DNA from: Actinomyces sp. B33
GTDB taxonomy: Bacteria > Actinomycetota > Actinomycetes > Actinomycetales > Actinomycetaceae
DNA length: 64,000 nucleotides
Direction: 5' to 3'
NCBI RefSeq assembly: GCF_028437565.1
Contig: NZ_JAMRYR010000002.1
Location: forward strand, 124,001-188,000
The translations under genes were made by a program, and so were the position numbers. This document shows positions 1 to 10,250 of the stretch, in pieces. Numbering within the stretch: position 1 is the first letter of the stretch; each line of letters begins with the position of its first letter. The notes under the pieces are model-generated. The model had not been told where the DNA came from. It worked only from the letters and a program-made list of their open reading frames with translations, and made no database searches.

Positions 1-2132
<2,132 letters not shown>

Positions 2133-2288
2133 GGTCGGACTCCCTTGTCGTTCTCACCCCGATGGGGGCCAGTTTAGGCAGGCGCCGGCGGATTTCGTCG
2201 GACTTGGGCGACCGATGAACCTCAGGTGATGAGGCCTTGAACCCGATGCGGTCAAGTGTTGGGGATCGTAGGCGGTGGGCGCGGGGAG

Positions 2289-2306
2289 CCTCCCCGACGG
2301 GGGAGG
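2289..2306 (-). terminator. GC-rich hairpin after the ABC transporter operon
   Basis: CCTCCCC, loop GAC, then GGGGAGG, just downstream of the permease stop codon. There is no clear T-run, so it may be an intrinsic terminator or an mRNA 3' stabiliser. Confidence 0.45.
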
Positions 2307-2320
2307 AGGGGCGCGGCCGG

Positions 2321-3193
2321 TCAGGACGACGCCGGGGGCGTCATCCGGCGGCGGATCGGGGCGACGAGCACGCGCTCGAGGACGTACGTCAGGGACGTCA
2401 TGACGATCGCATAGGCGAAGACGTCGGGCGTCTCGATGTTGATCTGGGCCAGGCGCAGCGCGCCCCCGATCCCGGAGGCCGTCGCCAGCAGCTCGGCCAT
2501 GACCGTCACCCGGATCGACTGGCCGAGGGCCACGGTTGTCGCGGCGACGATCGGGGGGACGACCATCGGGGTGATGATGCGCCAGGCGATGCGCCTGCGG
2601 GGCAGCCCGAAGACCCGGCCCATCTCGACGAGATCCCGGTCGATGCCGCGGACCGCCTGCGCGGTCGCCTCGGCGATGAGCGGGGACGTGACGATGGCGA
2701 CGACGACGGGGACGACGGCGCCGGTCGGACCGAGCCACAGCATGACGAGGATGACGAAGATGATCGCCGGGGTCGACAGCATGAGCTGGAGGAGCGGCTG
2801 GGTGAATGCGCGCACGCGCGGCCAGGCGCCGCGCGACGCGCCCCACGCCAGGCCGACGGACAGGGCGAGGAGCAGGCCTCCCAGGGCCCGCGACAGGGAC
2901 AGTCCCAGCGCGGACCAGAACCCGGGGTCGAGGGCCATCTCCCACAGGGCGCGGCCCGTCGCGGCCGGCCCGGGGAACACGTATTCGAGGCGCCCGGAGG
3001 ACCCGGCCCACCAGGCGAGCAGAAGGGCCGCTGATCCGACGAGGAGCCACCGGCCCTCGGAGCGCCGCGAAAGAGCCCCGCCCGCACCGCCCCCGGTCGC
3101 CGGCGCAGCGCCCGCGGGGATCTCGGAGGGCGAGCCGGGGTCGGGCGACTCCGGCTCGATGACCGTCCGCGGGCGGTGCGCTGCGCCTGCCAC
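2321..3193 (-). CDS. ABC transporter permease, NitT/TauT (SsuC-like) type
   Basis: Membrane subunit of an importer, 290 aa. A variable N-terminus is followed by about six hydrophobic segments and the BPD_transp_1 coupling region (residues about 195-225, with RDLVEMGRVFGLPRRRIAWRI as an EAA-like loop). Start GTG at 3193, only 3 nt after the substrate-binding protein stop, so the two are translationally linked. Last gene of a four-gene operon (methyltransferase, ATPase, binding protein, permease). The substrate is unknown; this permease class serves sulfonates, nitrate, thiamine precursors and others. Confidence 0.88.
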   Translation of the reverse strand: MAGAAHRPRTVIEPESPDPGSPSEIPAGAAPATGGGAGGALSRRSEGRWLLVGSAALLLAWWAGSSGRLEYVFPGPAATGRALWEMALDPGFWSALGLSLSRALGGLLLALSVGLAWGASRGAWPRVRAFTQPLLQLMLSTPAIIFVILVMLWLGPTGAVVPVVVAIVTSPLIAEATAQAVRGIDRDLVEMGRVFGLPRRRIAWRIITPMVVPPIVAATTVALGQSIRVTVMAELLATASGIGGALRLAQINIETPDVFAYAIVMTSLTYVLERVLVAPIRRRMTPPASS

Positions 3194-3196
3194 CGG

Positions 3197-4234
3197 TCAG
3201 CCCCCGTAGAAGCCGGAGTCGGGCAGGGTGCCGCCGTAGATGTCCGACGACTCCGAGCCGATGCGGGTGAGGAAGTCCTCGTAGGCGGCGCGCGCCTCGC
3301 CGGCGGGCACCATGTCGAGGCGCAGCTTCGGGACGACCGCCGTGACGATGGGCAGGGGGAGGCCGTAGTGGTCGGCGACCTTCTGGAGGGTCTGCTCGTC
3401 ACCGGCGTTGAGCTTGTCGATCGTCGCCGTCAGCTCGGCGCGGACGGCGTCGACGAGGCCCGGGTTGGAGCGCGCCAGCTCCCCGGGCATGACGAGGCCG
3501 GCCATGGGGAACTTCGCCTCCCCGCCGGTCGCTTCGCCCCACGCGGTCTGCAAGTCGATGACCGAGGCCAGATCGATGCCGGCCTCCTTGGCCTTGGCGG
3601 CGGCGACGGTGGCGCCGTGCTCGGGCAGGACTGCCCAGTCGACCTGTCCCTGGACGAGCATCTGGAGGACCTGTTGAGAATCGTCGACGGGGACGATCTC
3701 CAGGTCGTCGGGGGTCAGGCCCTTCTGCTTGAGGAGATAGCGGAAGACGAGGTCGGGCATGTTGCCGGGCATCGGGACGGCGATCCTCGCGCCCCTGAGC
3801 TGCTCCCAGTCGCCCTGGGGGGCGTCGGCGGGGCCGACGACGTGGAGCATCCCCCAGACGACGGGGCCGACGAACTGGATGTCGACGCCCTTGTTGTACA
3901 GGTTGGCGGCGACGTAGGCGGGGGTGGCGGCGACCTCGACCTGTCCGCCCATGAGGGCGGCCTTGAGCTGCTCGATGTTCTCCCAGTTCGTCACCTCGAT
4001 GTCGTCGGAGAACTCGGCGAGATGCCCCTCGGCGCCGAATCCGGCCATCGGGGCGCCGAAGGCCATCGTCTGGGGGACGTAGGCGCGGATCGAGTCGATG
4101 CGGGCGGGCGCCGTTTCGGCGGGCGCCGCCGGGGGCGAGGACTGGACGGCTCCCGGGTCGGCGGGGGTCGAGCAGCCCGCCAGGCCCAGGCCCAGGGCGA
4201 GCGCGCCGGAGGCGGCGAGGAGTCGGCGGATCAT
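3197..4234 (-). CDS. ABC transporter substrate-binding lipoprotein, NitT/TauT-like
   Basis: Extracytoplasmic ligand receptor, 345 aa. The signal peptide MIRRLLAASGALALGLGLAGC ends in an LAGC lipobox, so the mature protein should be lipid-anchored. The body resembles NMT1/THI5-like periplasmic proteins (LKAALMGGQVEVAATPAYVA; WAVLPEHGATVAAA). Start ATG at 4234 is chosen because an in-frame extension upstream has no coding character and a GAAAGGACC ribosome site sits just ahead of this ATG. It lies between the ATPase and permease genes. The ligand cannot be read from sequence. Confidence 0.88.
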   Translation of the reverse strand: MIRRLLAASGALALGLGLAGCSTPADPGAVQSSPPAAPAETAPARIDSIRAYVPQTMAFGAPMAGFGAEGHLAEFSDDIEVTNWENIEQLKAALMGGQVEVAATPAYVAANLYNKGVDIQFVGPVVWGMLHVVGPADAPQGDWEQLRGARIAVPMPGNMPDLVFRYLLKQKGLTPDDLEIVPVDDSQQVLQMLVQGQVDWAVLPEHGATVAAAKAKEAGIDLASVIDLQTAWGEATGGEAKFPMAGLVMPGELARSNPGLVDAVRAELTATIDKLNAGDEQTLQKVADHYGLPLPIVTAVVPKLRLDMVPAGEARAAYEDFLTRIGSESSDIYGGTLPDSGFYGG

Positions 4235-4290
4235 GGGGGTCCTTTCTCTCAGGGGTGCTGTGCTTTTCGTCGGGGGGCCCGCGGGCGGGA

Positions 4291-4920
4291 TCAGGAGAGG
4301 GTCCACGTCCCGGGCGGGCCGTCGAGGTGGAGGCGCCGGTCGGAGACTGCATCGAGCTCCCCGTCCTCGTGGGAGACCCAGACGGTCGTCGGCGCGTGGT
4401 CGCGCACGAGGCGCATGAGCTCGTCGCGCAGGGCGGCGGCCAGCGGCTTGTCGAGGGCGGAGAACGGCTCGTCGACGAGGAGGAGGCGCGGGCCGACGGC
4501 GAGGGCGCGGGCGATGGCGACGCGCTGGCGCATCCCGCCGGACATCTGGTGGGGGTACAGGCCGGCGGCGTCCGCCAGCCCGACCCGTTCGAGCCACTCC
4601 TCGGCCCAGAAGAAACGGTCGGCGCGAGAGCGGTCCACGGGCAGGAGGACGTTCTCGTGGGCCGTGAGCCATGGGAGGAGCCGGGCCTCCTGGAAGACCA
4701 TGCCGAGGGGTCCGTCGGGCCGCTCGACGGTTCCCCCGTAGTCGTCTGTCAGTCCGGCGATGGCGCGCAGCAGGGTCGTCTTGCCCGCGCCCGAGGCCCC
4801 GGAGACGCCGAGGACCTGTCCGGGGGCGACGCTGAAGGTCAGCGCGTCGACGAGGAGGAGGCCCCGGCGCACGAGCCTGAGCCGGTCGACTCCCAGGTCC
4901 GTGGCCCGGGTGTCAGTCAC
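4291..4920 (-). CDS. ABC transporter ATP-binding protein, NitT/TauT-like
   Basis: Energising subunit of the adjacent importer, 209 aa. Walker A GASGAGKTT is at residues 41-49, the signature MSGGMRQRVAIARAL near 125-139, and Walker B RLLLVDEPFSALD just after. It starts with GTG at 4920 and overlaps the end of the methyltransferase gene by 8 nt, so the two are co-translated. A little short for the family (usually 240-260 aa), with a trimmed C-terminus, but all nucleotide-binding motifs are intact. Confidence 0.9.
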   Translation of the reverse strand: MTDTRATDLGVDRLRLVRRGLLLVDALTFSVAPGQVLGVSGASGAGKTTLLRAIAGLTDDYGGTVERPDGPLGMVFQEARLLPWLTAHENVLLPVDRSRADRFFWAEEWLERVGLADAAGLYPHQMSGGMRQRVAIARALAVGPRLLLVDEPFSALDKPLAAALRDELMRLVRDHAPTTVWVSHEDGELDAVSDRRLHLDGPPGTWTLS

Positions 4921-5728
4921 GGGGCTTGACCGCGACGTAGGCGACGGCGTGGAGATGGTCGGCGTTCGCCCGGAAGACGGCGCGCATGGCGAGCAGGCGT
5001 GTGCGGGCGGCGGGGTTGCGCCGGACGTTGGCGAGGAACCGCAGGGCCCCCATCGGCCCTTCGTCGGCGATGAGGCGTGAGGGCTCGAGCAGCCGCATCG
5101 GGTTGGAGTCCTCGTGGACGACCTCGAATCCGGCCTCCTCCAGGAGGGCGCGCCACTGGGCGTGCGTCAGGGGCCGGGCGCCGACCTTGATCGTGCGCGA
5201 CAGGGCGCGCGACACCTCATCGACGACGGCGTCGGGCAGGTCGTCGGGGGAGAATCCGAGTTCGTGGATCGCGTAGCGGCCGCCGGGGGCGAGGATCCGG
5301 TGGGCCTCGCGCATGATCCGCAGCTTCTCGGCGGCCGAGTGCATCGTCAGCATCGCCTCGCCGACGACCAGGTCGGCGCTGGCCTCCTCCAATCCGGTGT
5401 CCTGGGCGTCGGCGACGTGCAGGCGGGCCCGGGGGTGGGCGGCGAGGACGGCCCGCATGTCGCCCGCCGGCTCGCTGTTCGGATCGACCCCGATGTACGA
5501 GGCGGGCCGGGAGCGCAGGAGGATCTCGGCGGTGCGGCCGACGCCGGGGCCGAACTCGACGATGCGGTCGTGCTCGCCGGGGGCCGCGGCGGCGATGAGC
5601 CTGCGGGTGAGCTCGATGCCGCCGGGGCGCAGGACGCGCTTGCCGAGCCTGGCCATGAGCCAGTGCCCCTGGAGGCGCTCCTCCTCGGGGCCGGAACGGT
5701 CGCCGCGCACGGGCGGGTGCTCGGTCAT
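4913..5728 (-). CDS. Class I SAM-dependent methyltransferase
   Basis: 271 aa, first gene of the ABC operon. The Rossmann SAM-binding motif VEFGPGVGRTAEILL with VDPNSEP downstream places it in the type-11 methyltransferases; the acceptor is unknown. ATG at 5728 is preferred over an ORF start 51 nt further upstream because GAAAGGACCCC lies directly in front of it. Overlap with the ATPase gene shows the enzyme and transporter are made together, so the transported compound is probably modified by, or related to, this enzyme. Its promoter carries a DtxR-like box and a repeat of TCATTC. Confidence 0.88.
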   Translation of the reverse strand: MTEHPPVRGDRSGPEEERLQGHWLMARLGKRVLRPGGIELTRRLIAAAAPGEHDRIVEFGPGVGRTAEILLRSRPASYIGVDPNSEPAGDMRAVLAAHPRARLHVADAQDTGLEEASADLVVGEAMLTMHSAAEKLRIMREAHRILAPGGRYAIHELGFSPDDLPDAVVDEVSRALSRTIKVGARPLTHAQWRALLEEAGFEVVHEDSNPMRLLEPSRLIADEGPMGALRFLANVRRNPAARTRLLAMRAVFRANADHLHAVAYVAVKPRD

Positions 5729-5763
5729 CGGGGTCCTTTCGCCGACGGGATGGGAAGGGCGAC

Positions 5764-5789
5764 GAATGAAATAGATCATTCACTCATTC
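5764..5789. promoter_or_regulatory. Inverted and direct repeat GAATGA-N6-TCATTC-N2-TCATTC
   Basis: Perfect 6-bp inverted repeat (5764-5769 and 5776-5781) with a further TCATTC copy at 5784-5789, between the -10 region and the methyltransferase start. It looks like an operator for a dimeric repressor; the cognate regulator is not identifiable here. Confidence 0.4.
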
Positions 5790-5791
5790 CG

Positions 5792-5818
5792 AATATAACA
5801 GAGGTGAGCCTTGCCATA
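5792..5818 (-). promoter_or_regulatory. Methyltransferase-ABC operon promoter with DtxR/IdeR-like box
   Basis: On the minus strand a TATATT -10 maps to 5792-5797. The 19-mer at 5800-5818 matches the DtxR consensus TTAGGTTAGGCTAACCTAA at 12 of 19 positions, with the AGGTnAGCCTnnCC core kept. It would cover the -35/-10 spacer, the usual position for iron-dependent repression. This is a consensus comparison by eye. Confidence 0.45.
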
Positions 5819-5920
5819 GGGTGGTGCGGTCCGGGGTGGGTAACGGAGGGCCCGGGTGTGCGTCGGCCCACCCTCGACGGCGCGCGGCCCGCGCGGCGAA
5901 CCCGATAGGATGTGGGCACC

Positions 5921-6001
5921 ATGGACGACGACAGTACGGGCGGCGCGACGCCCTCCGATCCTCCCCCTGCCGCGAGTCGACGGAGCGGCTGTGGTCGCTG
6001 A
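5921..6001 (+). CDS. Possible leader peptide, proline-rich, ahead of the CNNM gene
   Basis: A 26-codon frame starts with ATG at 5921, 9 nt behind a TAGGAT -10 (5906-5911), so it would be read from a leaderless mRNA. It encodes an acidic then proline-rich peptide (DPPPAAS) and stops at 5999-6001, overlapping the GTG start of the CNNM gene (5991) in another frame. It could couple translation or sense proline/Mg like the MgtA-type leaders. It may equally be chance. Confidence 0.3.
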   Translation: MDDDSTGGATPSDPPPAASRRSGCGR

Positions 6002-7319
6002 TCTCCTCATGCTCCTCCTCGGCGTCCTCCTGACCGCCGGGACCTTCATCTTCGTCTCCGCGGAGTTCAGCCTCGTCGCCCTCGACCAGGCCTCCGTCGA
6101 ACAGCGCGCCCACGCCGGGGACAAGTCCGCCGCCCAGGTCCTCAAGGCGACGAAGACCCTGTCGACCCAGCTGTCCGGCGCCCAGGTCGGCATCACCTTG
6201 ACGACGATCCTCCTGGGCTACACCACCCAGTCGACGATCGCCCGGCTCCTCTCGCGGCTCCTCGACGACGCCGGGCTCGCCCAGGCCCTCGCCACCGGGA
6301 TCGCCGCCGTCGTCGCCGCCCTCGTCATCAACGCGTTCTCCATGCTCTTCGGCGAACTCGTCCCCAAGAACCTCGCCCTGGCCCACCCGCTGCGCACCGC
6401 CGGCCTCGTCGTCCCCTTCCAGACGGCCTTCACCACGGTCTTCTCGCCCGTCATCGCCGTGCTCGGCGGATCGGCGAACTGGGTCCTCGCCCGTTTCGGC
6501 ATCGAGCCGCAGGAGGAGCTCTCCTCGGCCCGCTCCGCCTCCGAGCTCGCCGCCCTCGTCCGCCACAGCGCTGAGGAGGGCACCCTCGACACCTCGACCG
6601 CCTCCCTCTTCACCAACTCGATCCGCATCTCCTCCCTGACCGCCGCCGACGTCATGACCGACCGAGGGCTCCTCCACACCCTCGGGGAGGACCGGACCGC
6701 CGCCGACGTCGTCGCCCTCGCCCGGGAGACCGGGCACTCCCGCTTCCCCGTCATCGGCGAGGACAGCGACGACGTCATCGGCCTCGTCTCCCTGCGTCGC
6801 GCCGTCGCCGTCCCCTACGAGCGGCGCGCCGACGTGCCCGTCGTCTCCTCCTCCCTCATGGCCGAGGCCCCCGAGGTCCCCGAGACGGCCCCCCTGGGGC
6901 CCCTGATGGTCCAACTGCGCGACGAAGGCCTCCAGATGGCCGTCGTCGTCGACGAGTACGGCGGCGTCTCGGGGATCGTCACCCTCGAGGACGTCATCGA
7001 GGAGATCGTCGGCGAGGTCTCCGACGAGCACGACCAGAGGCGACTGGGGATCCGGCGCCGCGCCGACGGGGCCTTCCTCGTCCCCGGGACGCTGCGCCCC
7101 GACGAGATCGCCGAGAGGATCGGCATCGCCCTGCCCGACGACGGGCCCTACGACACCGTCGCCGGCCTCATCATGACCGACCTGGGCCGCCTGCCCGTCG
7201 TCGGCGACGCCGTCGACTGCGCCGGGACGCGCCTCGAAGTCGCCCAGATCCAAGGGCGCAGGATCACCCAGATCGCCATCGACGCGCCCGCCGCCGACGC
7301 CGAGGAGGCCGGCCGATGA
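5991..7319 (+). CDS. CNNM/CorC family transporter with CBS domains
   Basis: 442-aa membrane protein: DUF21/CNNM transmembrane domain (residues about 1-190, GVLLTAGTFIFVSAEFSLVALD and SMLFGELVPKNLALA), a CBS pair (DVMTDRGLLHTL to VIEEIVGEVSDEHD) and a C-terminal CorC_HlyC domain. The family is linked to Mg/Co efflux or magnesium homeostasis. GTG at 5991 is chosen because CGGAG lies 6 nt upstream and the protein then begins at the first membrane helix, as in relatives; the ORF is open further upstream but without family sequence. It overlaps the next CNNM gene by 4 nt. Confidence 0.9.
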   Translation: MVADLLMLLLGVLLTAGTFIFVSAEFSLVALDQASVEQRAHAGDKSAAQVLKATKTLSTQLSGAQVGITLTTILLGYTTQSTIARLLSRLLDDAGLAQALATGIAAVVAALVINAFSMLFGELVPKNLALAHPLRTAGLVVPFQTAFTTVFSPVIAVLGGSANWVLARFGIEPQEELSSARSASELAALVRHSAEEGTLDTSTASLFTNSIRISSLTAADVMTDRGLLHTLGEDRTAADVVALARETGHSRFPVIGEDSDDVIGLVSLRRAVAVPYERRADVPVVSSSLMAEAPEVPETAPLGPLMVQLRDEGLQMAVVVDEYGGVSGIVTLEDVIEEIVGEVSDEHDQRRLGIRRRADGAFLVPGTLRPDEIAERIGIALPDDGPYDTVAGLIMTDLGRLPVVGDAVDCAGTRLEVAQIQGRRITQIAIDAPAADAEEAGR

Positions 7320-8353
7320 GCCCCCTGACCGGGATAGCGATCACCGCGCTCCTCCTCTTCCTCAACGCCGTCTTCGTCGCCGGAGAATTCGCCGTCACCT
7401 CGACGCGCCGCTCCCAGATCGAGCCGCTCCTCGCCCAGGGCAGGCGCGGCTCCGCCCAGGCGATGCACGCCCTCGAACACGTCTCCCTCATGCTGGCGAT
7501 CTGCCAGCTCGGCGTCACCGTCGCCTCGACGACCCTCGGCGTCGTCGCCGAGCCCACCATCGCCCGCCTCGTCGAGGAACCCCTCGTCTCCGCCGGCCTG
7601 CCCGCCGCCAGCGCCCACGTCGTCGGATTCGCCGTCGCCCTCGTCATCGTCCTCTACCTGCACGTCGTCTTCGGCGAGATGGTCCCCAAGAACGTCTCGA
7701 TCTCGACGCCCGTGCGGATGCTGCTCGTCCTCGCGCCCGTCCTCGTCGCCCTGGGCCGGGCGATCCGCCCGATCATCGAGGCGATGGACCGCATCGCCAA
7801 CTGGTTCGTCCGCAGGGCCGGCTTCGAGCCGCAGTCCGAGATCGCCGCCGCCTTCACCGTCGAGGAGGTCGCCTCGATCGTCGAGCTGTCCCAGGCCGAG
7901 GGGACGATCTCCGACGACCTCGGCCTGCTGACCGGGACCCTCGAGTTCTCCTCGGAGACCGCCGGCAGCGCCATGGTCGCCGTCGATGACCTCGTCCTCC
8001 TCCCGGCCTCGACGACCCCCGCCGAACTCGAGCACCACGTCGCAGCCACCGGGTTCTCCCGATTCCCCGTCGTCGACGACGAGGCGACGATCATCGGGTA
8101 CCTCCACCTCAAGGACGTCCTGTACGCGCAGGGAGAGGAGAGGGACCAGCCGGTGACGCCCTGGCGCGTGCGGCGAATGGAGTCCGTGCGGGACACCGAC
8201 GAGGTCGAGACGGCCCTGCGGCACATGCAGCGCGCCGGCACCCATTGCGCGCTCGTCAAGGACGAGGCGGGGGCCCTCCTCGGCGTCCTCTTCCTCGAGG
8301 ACGTCCTCGAGGAGCTCGTCGGCGAGGTCAGGGACTCCCTCCAGAAGGGCTGA
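7316..8353 (+). CDS. CNNM family transporter with CBS domains (second paralogue)
   Basis: 345 aa. The DUF21/CNNM membrane domain (LFLNAVFVAGEFAVTSTRRSQI, VVFGEMVPKNVSIS) is followed by a CBS pair (SRFPVVDDEATIIGYLHLKDVL, CALVKDEAGALLGVLFLEDVLEELVGEV). It ends after the CBS region and lacks the CorC_HlyC domain carried by its upstream partner. ATGA overlap with that gene suggests the two act as a heteromeric pair. A weak hairpin CCGCAC/GTGCGG lies at 8358-8385 downstream. Confidence 0.9.
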   Translation: MSPLTGIAITALLLFLNAVFVAGEFAVTSTRRSQIEPLLAQGRRGSAQAMHALEHVSLMLAICQLGVTVASTTLGVVAEPTIARLVEEPLVSAGLPAASAHVVGFAVALVIVLYLHVVFGEMVPKNVSISTPVRMLLVLAPVLVALGRAIRPIIEAMDRIANWFVRRAGFEPQSEIAAAFTVEEVASIVELSQAEGTISDDLGLLTGTLEFSSETAGSAMVAVDDLVLLPASTTPAELEHHVAATGFSRFPVVDDEATIIGYLHLKDVLYAQGEERDQPVTPWRVRRMESVRDTDEVETALRHMQRAGTHCALVKDEAGALLGVLFLEDVLEELVGEVRDSLQKG

Positions 8354-8480
8354 ACGACCGCACCGGTCGGTGTGACTCCGTGCGGGATCGCGCCCAGCCC
8401 CTCGCGCGGGAGGGAGCGGCCGGGGTAGATTTGACGGGGCGCGCATCGAGTACGCGCCCGATCGCGATCCGAGGAGCGCA

Positions 8481-9335
8481 GTGAACGACGAATCGAGGCC
8501 CTGCCCCCTGCCGACCCGACGCCAGGTCCGCGAGCGCGAGGCCGCCGCCGAGCAGACGGGTCGGCGCGCTCAGAGGATCTCGCGCAGTCGCTCGGGAGGG
8601 CTGCGCGTCGCCGTCCTCATCGCCCTGGCGACGACGACGGTCGTCGTCCCCGTCTCCGGATTCGTCGGCTCGGACTCCTCGGTCGCCCTGCCGGCCCGTC
8701 TCCTCGGCACACCCGCGGGATCGTCCAGCTGGGCCTCGGGCGCGGCCGCCCCCGTCGAGGCGGACCTCGCCGGGTCGGCCACGGCCGCGTCCCGGGCCCG
8801 CGTCCGCGCGCCGCTGACGCTCACCGACTGCGCGGCCTCGTCGGCGGTGGCCGACGGATCGAGGATCATCGAAGTCCGGGCCGACACGATCTACTGGCCC
8901 GTCGAGCAGGGCGCCTTCCAGATCACCTCCCCGTTCTCGATGAGGGTGTCGCCGATCTCCGGCCAGCTCCTCATGCACGAGGGCATCGACCTGTCGGCCC
9001 CGCTGGGCACCCCCGTGTACGCGACCTACTCGGGCTCGGTCGTCGAGGTCTCGGAGAACTCGCGCTCCGGCGCCTTCGTCAAGATCAAGCACCAGTTGAG
9101 CGACGGCACCGTCTTCTACTCGATGTACCTGCACCAGTACATGGACGCGATCCTCGTCAAGACCGGCGACGAGGTCTCCGCCGGCCAGCGGATCGGGGCC
9201 GTCGGGAACAACGGGTGGTCGACCGGGCCGCATCTGCACTTCGAGATCCACGACGCCGAGGACAAGCCCGTCGATCCGCAGGCGTGGCTCGACGAGGCCC
9301 GCGCCGTCTACATCGGGCAGGAGAGCTGCCGATGA
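8481..9335 (+). CDS. M23 family metallopeptidase (LytM-type peptidoglycan hydrolase), membrane anchored
   Basis: 284 aa. A basic cytoplasmic stretch and one hydrophobic segment (LRVAVLIALATTTVVVPVSG, about 38-57) would tether it outside the membrane, with a long Ala-rich linker before the catalytic domain at about 150-280. The zinc site motifs HEGIDLSAP (HxxxD) and GPHLHFEIH (HxH) are intact, so it should cut cell-wall peptides. Start GTG at 8481 follows GAGGAG. The stop overlaps the GDPD start by 4 nt. Confidence 0.9.
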   Translation: MNDESRPCPLPTRRQVREREAAAEQTGRRAQRISRSRSGGLRVAVLIALATTTVVVPVSGFVGSDSSVALPARLLGTPAGSSSWASGAAAPVEADLAGSATAASRARVRAPLTLTDCAASSAVADGSRIIEVRADTIYWPVEQGAFQITSPFSMRVSPISGQLLMHEGIDLSAPLGTPVYATYSGSVVEVSENSRSGAFVKIKHQLSDGTVFYSMYLHQYMDAILVKTGDEVSAGQRIGAVGNNGWSTGPHLHFEIHDAEDKPVDPQAWLDEARAVYIGQESCR

Positions 9336-10153
9336 TGCTCGTGCGACACGGGGCCGGGCCCCTCGTCCTCGCCCACCGGGGGGGAGACCTCGGCCACGGG
9401 GAGAACACCCTGGAGGCGTTCGCGGCCGCGCGGGCCCTGGGGGTGCGCCATATCGAGACCGATGTCCACCTGAGCGCCGACGGGCGGGTCGTCGTCAGCC
9501 ACGATCCGGATCTGGCCCGGTGCTTCGGGATCGATATGAGGATCGGCCAGTTGACGTGGCGAGAGCTCGCCGAGCTGCGCACGCCGACGGGGGAGCGCAT
9601 GCCGCTCCTGTCGGAGGCGCTCGTCGCGTTCCCGGACATGTACTTCAACGTCGACGCGAAGGCCTTCGGCGTCGAGCGGCCCCTCCTCGAGGTCGTCGAA
9701 CGCCATGGGGCCGCCGATCGCGTCCTCATCGCCTCTTTCTCGGAGTCGCGCCTGCGGCGCGTGCGCGCAATGAGCGAGGGCGGGGTCGCGACGTCCCTCG
9801 GGGTCGCGGCCGTCGCCCGCCTCGTCGCCGCCGCGCAGACCGCGACCTCCCCGACCCGGTGGCGGCTGCCCGGCCCGCGTCAGGGGGCCGTCGCCGTTCA
9901 GGTGCCGATCCGTCAGGGCGCCCTGCGCGTCGTCGACGCCCGATTCGTCGCCGCCGCCCACGCGGCGGGCCTGGCCGTCCACGTGTGGACGGTCGACGAG
10001 GAAGCGGAGGTCGTCGAGCTCATCGGCCTGGGGGTGGACGGGATCGTGACGAACCGCCCGGGAGTCGTCCGCGACCTCCTGGACGCCCGCGGCCTGTGGG
10101 CCGAGCCGGAGCCGCCTTCTTCCCGGCGCAGCCGCCAGGGCGCCCGGGACTGA
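9332..10153 (+). CDS. Glycerophosphodiester phosphodiesterase
   Basis: 273 aa, hydrolyses glycerophosphodiesters to glycerol-3-phosphate and an alcohol. The GDPD signature is clear: LAHRGGDLGHGENTLEAF with IETDVHLSADGRVVVSHD shortly after, containing the active-site His pair and metal-binding Glu/Asp, and the C-terminal VWTVDEEAEVVELIGLGVDGIVTNRPG. ATG at 9332 overlaps the peptidase stop. The 3' end includes a 17-bp direct repeat (10141-10157 and 10169-10185) that duplicates the stop-codon region. Confidence 0.92.
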   Translation: MMLVRHGAGPLVLAHRGGDLGHGENTLEAFAAARALGVRHIETDVHLSADGRVVVSHDPDLARCFGIDMRIGQLTWRELAELRTPTGERMPLLSEALVAFPDMYFNVDAKAFGVERPLLEVVERHGAADRVLIASFSESRLRRVRAMSEGGVATSLGVAAVARLVAAAQTATSPTRWRLPGPRQGAVAVQVPIRQGALRVVDARFVAAAHAAGLAVHVWTVDEEAEVVELIGLGVDGIVTNRPGVVRDLLDARGLWAEPEPPSSRRSRQGARD

Positions 10154-10250
10154 CGCGCCCTCGGCGCCCGCCCGGGACTGACGCGTCGGGGCGGGGGCCG
10201 GGCGGGCCCCGTTCTCCCGGTCCGACGCTCCCTTGGCGGGCGCGGCCGGG

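Noticed and set aside
10141-10185. 17-bp direct repeat at the end of the GDPD gene
   Set aside because: Short tandem duplication of the stop-codon region in very GC-rich DNA; no sign of function.
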